Assembly (NCBI RefSeq): GCF_026341035.1
Contig: NZ_JAPEOQ010000001.1
Coordinates: forward strand, 3,472,001-3,536,000
Source: Streptomyces sp. NBC_01016
GTDB taxonomy: Bacteria > Actinomycetota > Actinomycetes > Streptomycetales > Streptomycetaceae
DNA: 64,000 bases
Reading direction: 5' to 3'
This document shows positions 18,357-28,894 of this stretch, piece by piece (the first letter of the stretch is position 1; each line of letters starts with the position of its first letter). The notes under the pieces were generated by a model that saw only the letters and a program-made list of their open reading frames with translations, had not been told where the DNA came from and did no database searches. Position numbers and translations under genes: made by a program.

Positions 18357-19975
18357 GCGCCGCACCGCAGGAGTTGTCGTACACGCACGGGGCCGGCGAG
18401 GCGCCGCTCCTCGGCGACACCGTCGGCCGCAACCTGCGGCGGGCCGTCGAGGCCTGGCCCGACAACGAGGCGCTGGTCGACATGGCCGACGGGCGCCGCT
18501 GGACGTACGCCCAATTCGGCTACGCGGTAGGGAATTTGGCGCGCGGGCTGATGGCCCGGGGGATCGCCAAGGGGGACCGCGTCGGCATCTGGGCGGTCAA
18601 CTGTGCCGAGTGGGTGCTCGTGCAGTACGCGACCGCGCGGATCGGCGCGATCATGGTGAACATCAACCCCGCCTACCGGGCGCACGAGTTGGCGTTCGTG
18701 CTCAAGCAGTCGGGTGTCTCGCTCCTCGTCTCGTCGACCGAGCACAAGGGCACGGACTACCGCGAGCTCGTACGGCAAGTGGCTCCCCAATGCCCGCAGT
18801 TGCGCGAGCCGGTCTTCATCGGCACGGACAGCTGGGACGCCCTGGTGGCGGCAGCGGACGGCGTCACGGATGACCAACTGGCGGCAAGGGAAACCGAGTT
18901 GTCCTGCGACGACCCGGTCAACCTCCAGTACACCTCCGGCACGACCGGCTTCCCGAAGGGCGCCACGCTCTCCCACCACAACATCCTCAACAACGGGTAC
19001 TGGGTGGGGGAGACGGTCGGCTACACCGAGCAGGACCGGGTGTGTCTGCCCGTGCCCTTCTACCACTGCTTCGGCATGGTGATGGGGAACCTCGGCGCCA
19101 CCTCGCACGGTGCGTGCATCGTCATCCCCGGCCCGTCCTTCGAACCGGCCGCCACCCTGCGCGCCGTGCAGCAGGAGCGGTGCACGTCGCTGTACGGCGT
19201 ACCGACCATGTTCATCGCGGAGTTGAACCTGCCCGACTTCGCGACGTACGACCTGAGCAGTCTGCGTACGGGGATCATGGCGGGCTCCCCGTGTCCGGTC
19301 GAGGTGATGAAGCGGGTCGTCGCCGAGATGCACATGGCTGAGGTCTCCATCTGTTACGGCATGACCGAGACGTCCCCCGTCTCCTTGCAGACGCGCCGCG
19401 ACGACGACCTGGAGCGCCGCACCGGCACCGTCGGCCGCGTCCTGCCGCACATCGAGGTCAAGGTGATCGACCCGGTCACCGGCGTCACGCTGCCGCGCGG
19501 CGAACCCGGTGAGCTGTGCACGCGCGGGTACAGCGTGATGCTCGGCTACTGGGGCGAGCCGGAGAAGACCGCCGAGGTCATCGACGCCGGCCGGTGGATG
19601 CACACGGGCGACCTCGCGGTCATCCGCGAGGACGGCTACGGGCAGATCGTCGGGCGCATCAAGGACATGATCATCCGCGGCGGCGAGAACATCTCCCCGC
19701 GCGAGATCGAGGAGTTCCTCTACGGGCATCCGAAGATCGCCGACGTGCAGGTCGTGGGCGTGCCGCACGAGAAGTACGGCGAGGAGGTGCTCGCCTGTGT
19801 GATCCTGCGCGACCCCGTGGAGGCGCTGACCCTCGACGAAGTGCGCGCCTTCTGTCGCGACCGGCTCGCGCACTACAAAATCCCGAGCCGTCTGCGTCTT
19901 CTCGAACGGTTCCCGATGACCGTCAGCGGGAAGGTCCGGAAGGTGGAACTCCGAGAGGGGTACGGGGAGTTGTAG
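18353..19975 (+). CDS. AMP-forming fatty acyl-CoA synthetase
   Basis: A 540-residue ANL enzyme, second gene of a coupled pair (GTG start inside the preceding stop region). Motifs: [20 protein letters not shown] (P-loop), [42 protein letters not shown] and the C-terminal catalytic Lys in [16 protein letters not shown]. Residues and length match FadD/FadK-like medium- to long-chain acyl-CoA synthetases. The two synthetases are not near-duplicates: the first has a divergent active-site region. Together they probably feed exogenous acids into acyl-CoA pools, under the GAF-LuxR regulator at 15649. Confidence 0.92.
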   Translation: MSAAPQELSYTHGAGEAPLLGDTVGRNLRRAVEAWPDNEALVDMADGRRWTYAQFGYAVGNLARGLMARGIAKGDRVGIWAVNCAEWVLVQYATARIGAIMVNINPAYRAHELAFVLKQSGVSLLVSSTEHKGTDYRELVRQVAPQCPQLREPVFIGTDSWDALVAAADGVTDDQLAARETELSCDDPVNLQYTSGTTGFPKGATLSHHNILNNGYWVGETVGYTEQDRVCLPVPFYHCFGMVMGNLGATSHGACIVIPGPSFEPAATLRAVQQERCTSLYGVPTMFIAELNLPDFATYDLSSLRTGIMAGSPCPVEVMKRVVAEMHMAEVSICYGMTETSPVSLQTRRDDDLERRTGTVGRVLPHIEVKVIDPVTGVTLPRGEPGELCTRGYSVMLGYWGEPEKTAEVIDAGRWMHTGDLAVIREDGYGQIVGRIKDMIIRGGENISPREIEEFLYGHPKIADVQVVGVPHEKYGEEVLACVILRDPVEALTLDEVRAFCRDRLAHYKIPSRLRLLERFPMTVSGKVRKVELREGYGEL

Positions 19976-19999
19976 AACCGGCAACCGCAATAAGGGGGC

Positions 20000-20506
20000 T
20001 CACGGCTCCCTTCGCATGCACACCCTGGGCCACCGGTCCAGGCCGTGCTCGGCCTCGGCCGCGCGGATCGCGCGCAGCCCCGGTGTGAGCCCGGCCCCGG
20101 AGAGCCGGCGGAAACCGAGGCGCTCGTAGTACGGGGCGTTCCACGGAACGTCGGCGAACGTGGTCAGGGTGAGGCCGGTCAGGCCCTGGTCGCGCGCGCA
20201 GTCGGCGGCGCACGCGATCAGGGTCTGACCCACGCCGCGGCGGGCGGCGTCCGGGTGCACGGTGACCTGCTCGATGTGGAAGGCGCCGTCGACGGCCTCG
20301 GCGACCAGGTAGGCGACCACGGTTCCGGTGTCCTCGGCCGCGACCCAGGCGTGCCCCGCCCGCCGGAACCGCTCCAGTTCGGCGACCGTGGGTGGCGCGT
20401 CGTCGGCGATCGCGGCCATGCCGACCGTACGGAAGATCTCGCCCGCGGCCGACTCGATCGCCTGGAGGCGGGGGAGGTCGGCGGGCTCGGCGCTGCGAAT
20501 GATCAC
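20000..20506 (-). CDS. GNAT-family N-acetyltransferase
   Basis: A 168-residue acyltransferase. Motif A (acetyl-CoA pyrophosphate loop) is VTVHPDAARRGVGQTLIACAAD, within the pattern R-x-x-G-x-G/A. Motif B follows with LTLTTFADVPWNAPYYERLGFRRL, where the Tyr in YYERLGF is the usual general acid. Start IIRSAEPADLPRLQAIE is typical for the fold. Substrate unknown. Convergent with the acyl-CoA synthetase pair (24 bp). Confidence 0.88.
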   Translation of the reverse strand: MIIRSAEPADLPRLQAIESAAGEIFRTVGMAAIADDAPPTVAELERFRRAGHAWVAAEDTGTVVAYLVAEAVDGAFHIEQVTVHPDAARRGVGQTLIACAADCARDQGLTGLTLTTFADVPWNAPYYERLGFRRLSGAGLTPGLRAIRAAEAEHGLDRWPRVCMRREP

Positions 20507-20614
20507 CCGGAGAGTATGCCGAGGTGGGGGCGCCGGGTCACCGGAATTATGTGCCGGGTGCCTATGTGCGGCGCGCCTACGTGTCGTGCGTCTATGTGCC
20601 GCGCGCCTACGTGC

Positions 20615-21307
20615 TTACGCCCCGCCCGCGATCAGCTCGTCCGCCGGGCTGTTCACCGGCTGCGGAACCCCGGCGAGGTCGAGGACGAACAGCGGGACGC
20701 CGAGGGCGTCGGCGCGGGTGCTGGCCTCGTCCGCGTAACCGGCCAGCGAGAAATAGGCGCAGGCCGCGGACTCCGTCATCGACTGCAGCCACAGGCACTC
20801 CACGTCGCGCAGCGTCGCGGGCCGCACCGACGGCTCGACCTGGACGACGACCCCGCGCGCCGCGAGTCCGATGCCGGAGGGCGGGCGCTGGTCGGCCCTG
20901 CGTACGTCGTCGTAGCCGAGCCAGCGCAGATACAGCGCCACGGCCGTCACGGCGTCGCGCGCGGTGCGGATGGCGACGGGCTGGAACGCGGGGCGCGGGG
21001 GCGCGGCCGTGCGCGGCAGCGGGATGTGGGCGGGCGCGGGCGCCTGGTCGTCGTGGACCGGGACGCGCAGCACCGAGCCGCAGGCGCAGCCCAGCTCCGG
21101 CCGGGGCCACCGGTCGTGCCGCCCGCACATGGGGCAGCGCAGCGTCACCCAGTCGTCGTCCCAGGTGCGCTCGGAGACGGGGACGGGAGCCGCGCCGCGC
21201 ACCATCGGCGGCGCGACGGGCGCGCCACAGGCGCAGGGCAGGGCCTGGGGTGCGTACAGATGCTCGCGCCGGCAGGTGGGGCAGCGCAGGTGGGTGGGCT
21301 CGGCCAT
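20615..21307 (-). CDS. double zinc-ribbon protein with Mrr/restriction-endonuclease-like C-terminus
   Basis: A 230-residue protein. Two ribbon modules occupy residues 1-80: CPTCRREH...CACG and CPMCGRHD...CACG, each a pair of CxxC or CxC knuckles for one Zn2+. After a Pro/Ala linker, residues about 120-225 (ARDAVTAVALYLRWLGYDDV, then GLAARGVVVQVEPSVRPATL, then SMTESAACAYFSLAGYADEAS) look like the Mrr_cat nuclease fold. The usual PD-(D/E)xK lysine strand (QxK) reads VQVEPS, so it may be inactive. ATG at 21307 is preferred over upstream in-frame codons. Transcribed divergently from gcl. Function unknown. Confidence 0.7.
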   Translation of the reverse strand: MAEPTHLRCPTCRREHLYAPQALPCACGAPVAPPMVRGAAPVPVSERTWDDDWVTLRCPMCGRHDRWPRPELGCACGSVLRVPVHDDQAPAPAHIPLPRTAAPPRPAFQPVAIRTARDAVTAVALYLRWLGYDDVRRADQRPPSGIGLAARGVVVQVEPSVRPATLRDVECLWLQSMTESAACAYFSLAGYADEASTRADALGVPLFVLDLAGVPQPVNSPADELIAGGA

Positions 21308-21397
21308 GGCAACTCCCCCTCGGTCCTGCCCCGGAAACGGATCGACGTCTGTCTCATCATCCACCTTGACGGCCTCCAAAGCGCCCCTCTACATTGC

Positions 21398-21433
21398 TTC
21401 CATATAGCAGAACCTAGTTTCCGCATCGTGAAA
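21398..21433 (+). promoter_or_regulatory. paired operator in gcl promoter
   Basis: Two 15-bp sites, TTCCATATAGCAGAA (21398-21412) and TTCCGCATCGTGAAA (21419-21433), start exactly 21 bp apart. A -10-like TAGTTT (21415-21420) lies between and overlaps the second site. The same arrangement occurs upstream of hyi and aceB. The downstream edge is 160 bp before the gcl ATG, so the leader is long. An IclR-type repressor such as AllR is the candidate binder; no allR gene is in the window. Confidence 0.75.
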
Positions 21434-21593
21434 GTGATCGAGGGATCGATCGGGAAGCGAGCGCGGGACTAGGCGACGGAATTCAGAGCTCGCCGCGGGG
21501 CGCGACGGGAGCGCGAATCCGACAGCCACAGCCGTAGCCGTAGTTGTACAGCTGCACAGCCGTACACAGTCACAGCAGGAGTCGGGAGCACTC

Positions 21594-23381
<1,788 letters not shown>

Positions 23382-23396
23382 GTCGTACGCCCCTGG

Positions 23397-23431
23397 GCGG
23401 GCCGCCGGTTCCACGCGAACCGGCGGCCCGC
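23397..23431 (+). terminator. hairpin terminator of gcl
   Basis: 15-bp perfect stem with a 5-base loop (core CGGGCCGCCGGTTC / GAACCGGCGGCCCG), 15 bp after the gcl stop. No T-run follows, as is usual for Streptomyces. Confidence 0.8.
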
Positions 23432-23917
23432 GCTTGGTTGTGCGGGTGGGTATGTTGCGCGGGGCCGGGGGGGGGCTTCGCCGGGGTGGGCGCTTTACGT
23501 GATCGGTGTGCGGCACCGGGGCTTTGCCGGAGTGGACGCCTGCCGTCATCGATGCGCGGGGGCGGGGTTCTGGAGCCGTGCCGCGGTTGGCGTCTGTGGC
23601 GGCGGGTGCGCGGCACCGGGGTTCTGGTCCTGTGCCGGGGTTGGCGTCTGCGTCGCCGGTGCGCTGCGCCGGCCCACGCTCCGGCTGCGCCGACACCCGC
23701 TCCTCTCCCACCAGCCCGCCCCCTCCGGGGAGGCCCGGATCCGTGTCGAGGTCGGCGGCGTTCCGTTGTGGTGCCCGGCACCGTGTGCGGCCTTGCCTAG
23801 CATCCTTCCACTCAAGGCGAAGCGTCGGCGCCACGCTTGACCTCAAGCAATCTTGAGGTTGGACGATCTCCTCAAGTGGTCCGCAAGAGGCGGAGCTTGG
23901 AGGGGAAGGGCAGGCCC
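23432..23917. repeat. intergenic G-rich region with imperfect 54-bp repeats
   Basis: No gene supported in 486 bp. Two imperfect 54-bp units start GGGGTTCTGG at 23564 and 23618, each ending in TTGGCGTCTG-like sequence. Looser relatives lie upstream (GGGGCTTCGCCGGGG, GGGGCTTTGCCGGAG). Open frames here look like repeat translations. The promoter of the esterase-like gene at 23918 should lie near the 3' end, where G+C drops (CAAGCAATCTTGAGG). Confidence 0.5.
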
Positions 23918-24901
23918 ATGGAGACGGCTACGGCTACGGCGATGGCGACGGCCGGCGAGTGGATCGAGAGGTACTCGCACTCGCTCACGTCCAGGAAGCC
24001 CGACGAACCGTTGGACGAACTGCGGCCGCTCGCCCCGCTGGTGCGCGACGCCAAGATCGTGGCGCTGGGAGCCGCCGCCCGGCAGACGCGCGAACTGGCC
24101 GACGTGGCACACCGCATCGTGCGGCTGCTGGTGGAGGAGGAGGGGTTCCGGAGTCTGGCCCTGGAGGGCGACGACCCCGGCCGGCTGGGCCTGGACGCCT
24201 ACGTCGCCACCGGTGAAGGGGACCCGCGTGTTCTGCTGGCCGAGGCGCGGTCGTTCTTGCGGACCGCCGAGATCCTCGAACTCGTCCGCTGGATGCGGTC
24301 CTACAACGAGCGTCACCCGGGTGACCCGGTACGTTTCGCGCGGCCCCTCGCCGAACCGGTGCGCCACACCACGCGGCTCGACGGCCTGGCCGGACTGGAA
24401 CGCGAACTCGCCGACGGTGCGGCCTGGTGGCAGCGGCACAGTGGCGACAAGGTCGTCTACTGGGGCGGCATGGCCCACACGGCCGTCGGCGACCCGCGCA
24501 CCGTGTCCCCCTCCGAGCCCCCGCAGACGCACCGGAACATGGGTGGATACCTGCGTGAATTGCTGGGTGAGGACTACCGGTCCGTCGGGCTGACCATGGC
24601 GCAGGGGTCGCTTGCGCAGGGTTCTCTTGCGCAGGCCCTGCCTGCTCCGAGCGCGGATTTCGTGGACAGTTTCCTCGGCAGCGCCGCCGGGAACCGGGCC
24701 GGGTACCTCCTGGATCTGGGCCTCCCGCGCCCCGCGCAGGTCCGCCGCTTCCTGGACGCCCCGACCCGTACGCGGTTGGTCGGACCGTTCTACGACCCCC
24801 GTAATGACGAGGACCATCACCTGTCGGGTGGGTCGCTCGCGAGTTGGTTCGACGTCGTCGTTCATACGCAGGAGGTGACGCCTGCCCGGCCCCTGCCGTA
24901 A
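23918..24901 (+). CDS. erythromycin-esterase-like protein, catalytic residues degenerate
   Basis: A 327-residue member of the Ere/succinoglycan-biosynthesis-like superfamily: start VALGAAARQTRELADVAHR, then LVEEEGFRSLALEGDD, ILELVRWMRSYNERHP, and DKVVYWGGMAHTAVG near the usual VVVWAHNAH block. In active enzymes the first motif is GExTHG with the catalytic His. Here the matching residues are GAAARQ, lacking both Glu and His, and the later IE is LEGDD. Hydrolysis of macrolides is therefore unlikely. It also has a tandem MAQGSLAQGSLAQ segment near 230. ATG at 23918 follows a purine-rich GGAAGGG. Single gene between terminators. Function unknown. Confidence 0.75.
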   Translation: METATATAMATAGEWIERYSHSLTSRKPDEPLDELRPLAPLVRDAKIVALGAAARQTRELADVAHRIVRLLVEEEGFRSLALEGDDPGRLGLDAYVATGEGDPRVLLAEARSFLRTAEILELVRWMRSYNERHPGDPVRFARPLAEPVRHTTRLDGLAGLERELADGAAWWQRHSGDKVVYWGGMAHTAVGDPRTVSPSEPPQTHRNMGGYLRELLGEDYRSVGLTMAQGSLAQGSLAQALPAPSADFVDSFLGSAAGNRAGYLLDLGLPRPAQVRRFLDAPTRTRLVGPFYDPRNDEDHHLSGGSLASWFDVVVHTQEVTPARPLP

Positions 24902-24922
24902 GTCCCTGCCGTACGCAGGCGA

Positions 24923-24958
24923 AGAGCCCCGGATACGGACCGTCGTATCCGGGGCTCT
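24923..24958. terminator. bidirectional hairpin terminator
   Basis: Perfect 15-bp stem AGAGCCCCGGATACG / CGTATCCGGGGCTCT with 6-base loop, between the convergent esterase-like and catalase genes. Confidence 0.85.
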
Positions 24959-25335
24959 GGTTCGGGATGCCGTGGGAGGAGGAGTTGTTGCCGTCCGACG
25001 GCGCGCGACTGGCGGAACATGCATGCGCGCCACCGGACGGAGATCGGGGAAACCGAAACCCCAACGGGCTTGCCCCGTCAGGGAATTGGCTGGGACCGCG
25101 GCGGCTGTCGTACGACGGTTCGCCCGTTCCCCTCCCTCAGGTCGAAAGGGGAGCGGAGGAACCATTACCACCGCACTGGCTCGTACGCTGCACAAGCCGC
25201 CGCGGTCCTCGTCCTCCCGTAGCCGTTCCCGTGACCACCCCTCATCCGGGTCACGCGAACGCCACGGGCCATTGCGTACGGGGGAAGACCTCCCGCCGAC
25301 CCTCGTACGCAGTCTGGGGGCCCAGCCCGAAGAGG
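24959..25335. other. 377-bp intergenic region, nothing recognised
   Basis: Lies beyond the catalase stop. Several open frames cross it but none has protein-like composition or a start signal. The stretch 25046-25085 (GGGGAAACCGAAACCCC) can form a small hairpin. I found no riboswitch or small RNA I can support. Confidence 0.4.
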
Positions 25336-26793
25336 TCAGTCCTCGCGCAGGGCGCGGACCGCCTCCTCCACGCGCTTGCCGTAGTCGGCGTCGGCGGCGT
25401 GGAAGTGGGCCAGGTTCTTCTCGACGATGTCGTCGCGCGAGACCTGGGAGAGGCCGCCCGCGATGTTCGCGACCAGGCGTCCCTTCTCGTCCTCCGACAT
25501 CAGGCGGTACAGCTCGCCCGCCTGGAAGAAGTCGTCGTCCTTCGTGTGGGCCGGCGCCTCGTGCGTGCCGGTGTGGCCGTTGATCGCGAGCGGCGCGGCC
25601 AGCGGGCGGCCGGTCTCGGCGGGGCCGTCGAAGGAGTTCGGCTCGTAGTTCTTGTGGGCGCGGGCGTAGGCGTTCGTGGCCATGGCGCCGTCGCGGCCGT
25701 AGTTGTTCGCGGCCGTGGCCTTGGGGGAGTTGACCGCGAGCTGGGTGTGGTTGACGCCCAGGCGGTAGCGGTGCGCGTCCGCGTAGGCGAACAGGCGGCC
25801 CTGCAGCATCTTGTCGGGGGAGGGGCCGATGCCCGGAACGAAGTTGTTCGGGGAGAACGCGGCCTGCTCGACCTCGGCGAAGACGTTGTCGGGGTTGCGG
25901 TCCAGGACCAGGCGGCCCACCCGCTGCAGCGGGTAGTCCTTGTGCGGCCACACCTTGGTGAGGTCGAACGGGTTGAAGCGGTAGTCCGCCGCGTCGGCCA
26001 CCGGCATGAGCTGGACGTGCACGGTCCAGGACGGGTTGACGCCGCGCTCGATGGCCTGCAGCAGGTCCGTCTGGTGCGAGTTCGGATCCTTGCCCGCGAG
26101 CTCGGCGCCCTGCTCGGCCGACAGGCTGCGGATGCCCTGGTTCGTCTTGAAGTGGTACTTGACGAAGAAGGCCTCGCCCTTGTCGTTCGTCCACTGGTAG
26201 GTGTGCGAACCGTAGCCGTTCATGTGGCGGTAGGACGCCGGGATGCCGCGGTCGCCCATCAGCCAGGTGATCTGGTGCGTGGCCTCGGGGGCGTGCGCCC
26301 AGAAGTCCCAGACGTTCTCCGGCTCCTGCTTGCCCGTGAACGGGTCGCGCTTCTGGGAGTGGATGAAGTCGGGGAACTTCAGCGGGTCCTTGATGAAGAA
26401 GACCGGGGTGTTGTTGCCGACGAGGTCGTAATTGCCCTCTTCGGTGTAGAACTTGAGCGCGAAGCCGCGCGGGTCACGGACGGCGTCCGCGCCACCGAGG
26501 TTGTCCGCCACGGTCGAGAAGCGCAGGAAGACCTCGGTGCGCTTGCCGACCGAGTTCAGGAAGTCGGCGTACGTGTAGTCGGTGACGTCGTCCGTCACCT
26601 CGAAGTAGCCATAGGCGCCGGAGCCACGGGCGTGCACCACGCGCTCCGGGATGCGCTCGCGGTTGAAGCGGGCGAGCTTCTCCAGGAGGTGCTGGTCCTG
26701 GAGCAGGAGCGGGCCACCGACGCCGGCGGTGGCGGAGTTCTGGTTGTCGGCGACGGGGGCGCCGGACTCGGTCGTAAGCACGCGCTTCGACAT
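25336..26793 (-). CDS. monofunctional haem catalase
   Basis: A 485-residue clade-3-type small-subunit catalase that dismutates H2O2. N-terminal [14 protein letters not shown] precedes the distal-site signature [20 protein letters not shown] (essential His), with the catalytic Asn region [18 protein letters not shown]. The proximal haem ligand Tyr lies in [14 protein letters not shown], with [18 protein letters not shown] just before it. It has its own promoter, with a palindromic operator (26856-26870) 62 bp upstream of the ATG. The same operator precedes the urate oxidase operon, whose last enzyme makes H2O2, so joint control of producer and scavenger is likely (inference). Its gene neighbours are glxR and hyi. 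Confidence 0.96.
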   Translation of the reverse strand: MSKRVLTTESGAPVADNQNSATAGVGGPLLLQDQHLLEKLARFNRERIPERVVHARGSGAYGYFEVTDDVTDYTYADFLNSVGKRTEVFLRFSTVADNLGGADAVRDPRGFALKFYTEEGNYDLVGNNTPVFFIKDPLKFPDFIHSQKRDPFTGKQEPENVWDFWAHAPEATHQITWLMGDRGIPASYRHMNGYGSHTYQWTNDKGEAFFVKYHFKTNQGIRSLSAEQGAELAGKDPNSHQTDLLQAIERGVNPSWTVHVQLMPVADAADYRFNPFDLTKVWPHKDYPLQRVGRLVLDRNPDNVFAEVEQAAFSPNNFVPGIGPSPDKMLQGRLFAYADAHRYRLGVNHTQLAVNSPKATAANNYGRDGAMATNAYARAHKNYEPNSFDGPAETGRPLAAPLAINGHTGTHEAPAHTKDDDFFQAGELYRLMSEDEKGRLVANIAGGLSQVSRDDIVEKNLAHFHAADADYGKRVEEAVRALRED

Positions 26794-26855
26794 CGTGACC
26801 TTCCGTGCTGTGACTGCTGAGGTGTTCGGAGCGTAAGGACCTCTGAACAGCTACG

Positions 26856-26870
26856 TCAACAGTTTGTTGA
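26856..26870 (-). promoter_or_regulatory. palindromic operator overlapping catalase -35
   Basis: TCAACAGTTTGTTGA; on the coding strand it reads TCAACAAACTGTTGA and runs into TTGACG, a -35-like hexamer, with TACGCT 18 bases downstream as possible -10. The urate operon has the same site (30004-30018). Confidence 0.72.
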
Positions 26871-26964
26871 AGTTATGGGTACGCGAATGTGGTTCCGGGC
26901 CGCGGCGACGCCTGGGCGCGACAGGACAGGTGTCAGCGCCGCCACGGCCCGGAAGTCTTGGGCG

Positions 26965-27861
26965 TTACGCCACGTCGTTGCCCGACAGGCGCTCCACCGC
27001 GCGCAGCAGCGCCGAGTGGTCGAGGCCGCCGTCGCCCTGGGTGCGCAGCGAGGCGACCAGCTGGGCGACCGTGGCGCCGACGGGCAGCGCGGCACCGACA
27101 TTGCGGGCGGCGTCGGTGACGATGCCCATGTCCTTGTGGTGCAGGTCGATGCGGAAGCCCGGCTTGAAGTCCCGGTTCAGGAAGTTGTCCTTCTTGCGGG
27201 TCAGCACGGTGGAGCCGGCGAGGCCGCCGTTCAGGACGTCCAGGGCCGCCTTCAGGTCGACGCCGGACTTCTCCAGGAAGACCACGGCCTCGGCGCACGC
27301 CTGGATGTTCACGGCGACGATCAGCTGGTTGGCGGCCTTCACGGTCTGGCCCGAGCCGTGCGGACCGCACAGCACGATGGTCTTGCCGAGCGCGTCGAGC
27401 AGCGGCTTGGCCTCGTCGAACTCGGCCTGCTCACCGCCGACCATGATGGACAGGACGGCCTCGATCGCGCCGGCCTCGCCACCGGAGACGGGGGCGTCCA
27501 GGACGCGAATTCCCTTGTCCTTGGCGGCCTTTGCGAGGTCGACCGAGGTCTGCGGGGTGATCGAGGACATGTCGACGAGCAGCGCGCCGCTCTTCGCGTT
27601 CTCCAGGATCCCGTCGGGACCGTAGGCGATCGCCTCGACCTGCGGGGAGGCCGGAACCATCGTCACGACGACGTCGGCGTCCTTGACGGCCTCGGCGATC
27701 GACTTGGCGGCGGTGCCGCCCGCGGTCGTGAGGCGGTCCAGCTTGTCCTGCTCCAGGGTGAAGCCCGTGACGTCGTAACCGGCCTTGATCAGGTTCTCCG
27801 ACATGGGGGAGCCCATGATGCCGAGACCGATCCACGCGACCTTGGGGAGGTTGTTGCTCAT
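26965..27861 (-). CDS. glxR: 2-hydroxy-3-oxopropionate (tartronate semialdehyde) reductase
   Basis: A 298-residue beta-hydroxyacid dehydrogenase reducing tartronate semialdehyde to D-glycerate. NAD-binding loop GLGIMGSPMSENLIKAGY (12-29), substrate-binding VLDAPVSGGEAGA near 120, and catalytic Lys in GSGQTVKAANQLIV near 170. C-terminal helices contain the family's NRDFKPGFRIDLHHKDMG. It follows hyi by 98 bp on the same strand, so both are probably transcribed from the operator-bearing hyi promoter. Gcl, Hyi and GlxR together make the glycerate pathway from glyoxylate. It could also act on related 3-hydroxyacids, but context favours this assignment. Confidence 0.93.
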   Translation of the reverse strand: MSNNLPKVAWIGLGIMGSPMSENLIKAGYDVTGFTLEQDKLDRLTTAGGTAAKSIAEAVKDADVVVTMVPASPQVEAIAYGPDGILENAKSGALLVDMSSITPQTSVDLAKAAKDKGIRVLDAPVSGGEAGAIEAVLSIMVGGEQAEFDEAKPLLDALGKTIVLCGPHGSGQTVKAANQLIVAVNIQACAEAVVFLEKSGVDLKAALDVLNGGLAGSTVLTRKKDNFLNRDFKPGFRIDLHHKDMGIVTDAARNVGAALPVGATVAQLVASLRTQGDGGLDHSALLRAVERLSGNDVA

Positions 27862-27959
27862 GAGGGTTGCTCCTAAGGCTTTAGCTGCAACGCTGTAGCC
27901 GTAACAGCGTTGATACGTCTATGAGTTGGCGTCCGCCGCGCGTCCGCCGGAGGCTCGGC

Positions 27960-28796
27960 TCAGGCCGCGCGGTGCTCGCGCGGCAGCCAGTCGAAGGCCT
28001 CGGCGCTCGGGGCGTCGCCCGGCTTGTACTCCAGGCCCACGTAGCCCTCGTAGCCGGCCTTCTTCAGCTGGTCGAGCAGGTCTTCCAGCGGCAGCGAGCC
28101 GGTGCCCGGAGCGCCGCGGCCCGGGTTGTCGGCGATCTGCACGTGCGCCGTCTTGTCGGTGTAGGAGCTGATGATCGCCGTCAGGTCCTCGCCGTTCATG
28201 GACAGGTGGTACAGGTCCATCAGGAACTTGGCGTTGCCGAGGCCGGTCGCCGCGTTCACCTTGTCCACGATCTCGATCGCCTTCGGGGCGCTCACGATCG
28301 GGCACTTCGGCGACTCGGGCGCGTTGAGCGCCTCGATCAGCAGCACGGCGCCGACGCGGTCGGCCGCGCGGGCCGCCAACACCAGGTTCTCCAGGGCGAG
28401 TTCGTCCTGCTCCTGCTCCGAGGTGCCGTCGACGCGGTTGCCGTACAGCGCGTTGAGCGCCGTGCAGCCGAGGGACTGCGCGAAGTCGGCCGCGACGTCG
28501 ATGTTCGCGCGGAACTTCTCGCTCTCCTCGCCGGGGATCGACAGGGCGCCCCGGTCCGGGCCCGGCAGCTGACCCGCGTAGAAGTTCAGGCCGGTGAGCT
28601 GGACGCCCGCGTCGTTGATCGCGGCGCGCAGCGCGTCGAGCTCGGACTGCTCGGGGGTGGGGGCGTCGACCCAGGGCCACCAGAGCTCGACCGCGGTGAA
28701 GCCCGCCGCGGCGGCGGCCGCGGGGCGCTCCAGGAGCGGGAGCTCGGTGAAGAGGATCGACAGGTTGACGTTGAAGCGCTGGTCAGCGAAGCCCAT
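27960..28796 (-). CDS. hyi: hydroxypyruvate isomerase
   Basis: A 278-residue TIM-barrel protein of the AP-endonuclease-2/xylose-isomerase fold that interconverts hydroxypyruvate and tartronate semialdehyde. Start RFNVNLSILFTELPLLERPAA, then FTAVELWWPW, LIEALNAPESP (Glu metal ligand) and FLMDLYHLSMNGEDL with the Asp/His metal ligands. VHVQIADNPGRGAPGTG-type ending and YVGLEYKPG (second Glu) complete the site. First gene of hyi-glxR. Its promoter carries a paired operator matching those of gcl and aceB. Confidence 0.93.
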   Translation of the reverse strand: MGFADQRFNVNLSILFTELPLLERPAAAAAAGFTAVELWWPWVDAPTPEQSELDALRAAINDAGVQLTGLNFYAGQLPGPDRGALSIPGEESEKFRANIDVAADFAQSLGCTALNALYGNRVDGTSEQEQDELALENLVLAARAADRVGAVLLIEALNAPESPKCPIVSAPKAIEIVDKVNAATGLGNAKFLMDLYHLSMNGEDLTAIISSYTDKTAHVQIADNPGRGAPGTGSLPLEDLLDQLKKAGYEGYVGLEYKPGDAPSAEAFDWLPREHRAA

Positions 28797-28858
28797 CAGG
28801 GTCGGCGCTCCCTTCCGGTCGGTGTCCGGTACGGGGCCGGGTGCGAGCCACCCGATGA

Positions 28859-28894
28859 TTCCGTATTGCGGAAGTTCGTTTCTACTTGATGGAA
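28859..28894 (-). promoter_or_regulatory. paired operator in hyi promoter
   Basis: TTCCGTATTGCGGAA (28859-28873, perfect 5-bp arms) and TTCTACTTGATGGAA (28880-28894) start 21 bp apart. Read on the hyi strand, the upstream site is TTCCATCAAGTAGAA, then AC, a hexamer GAACTT, CC and the second site, which is the same layout as gcl and aceB. Confidence 0.78.

Noticed and set aside
23918..24901. Functional macrolide-resistance esterase
   Set aside because: Catalytic GExTHG residues are missing.
25046..25085. Possible structured RNA or riboswitch near the catalase 3' end
   Set aside because: A small hairpin only; no match to a known riboswitch core that I can recognise, and no downstream gene in the right orientation.
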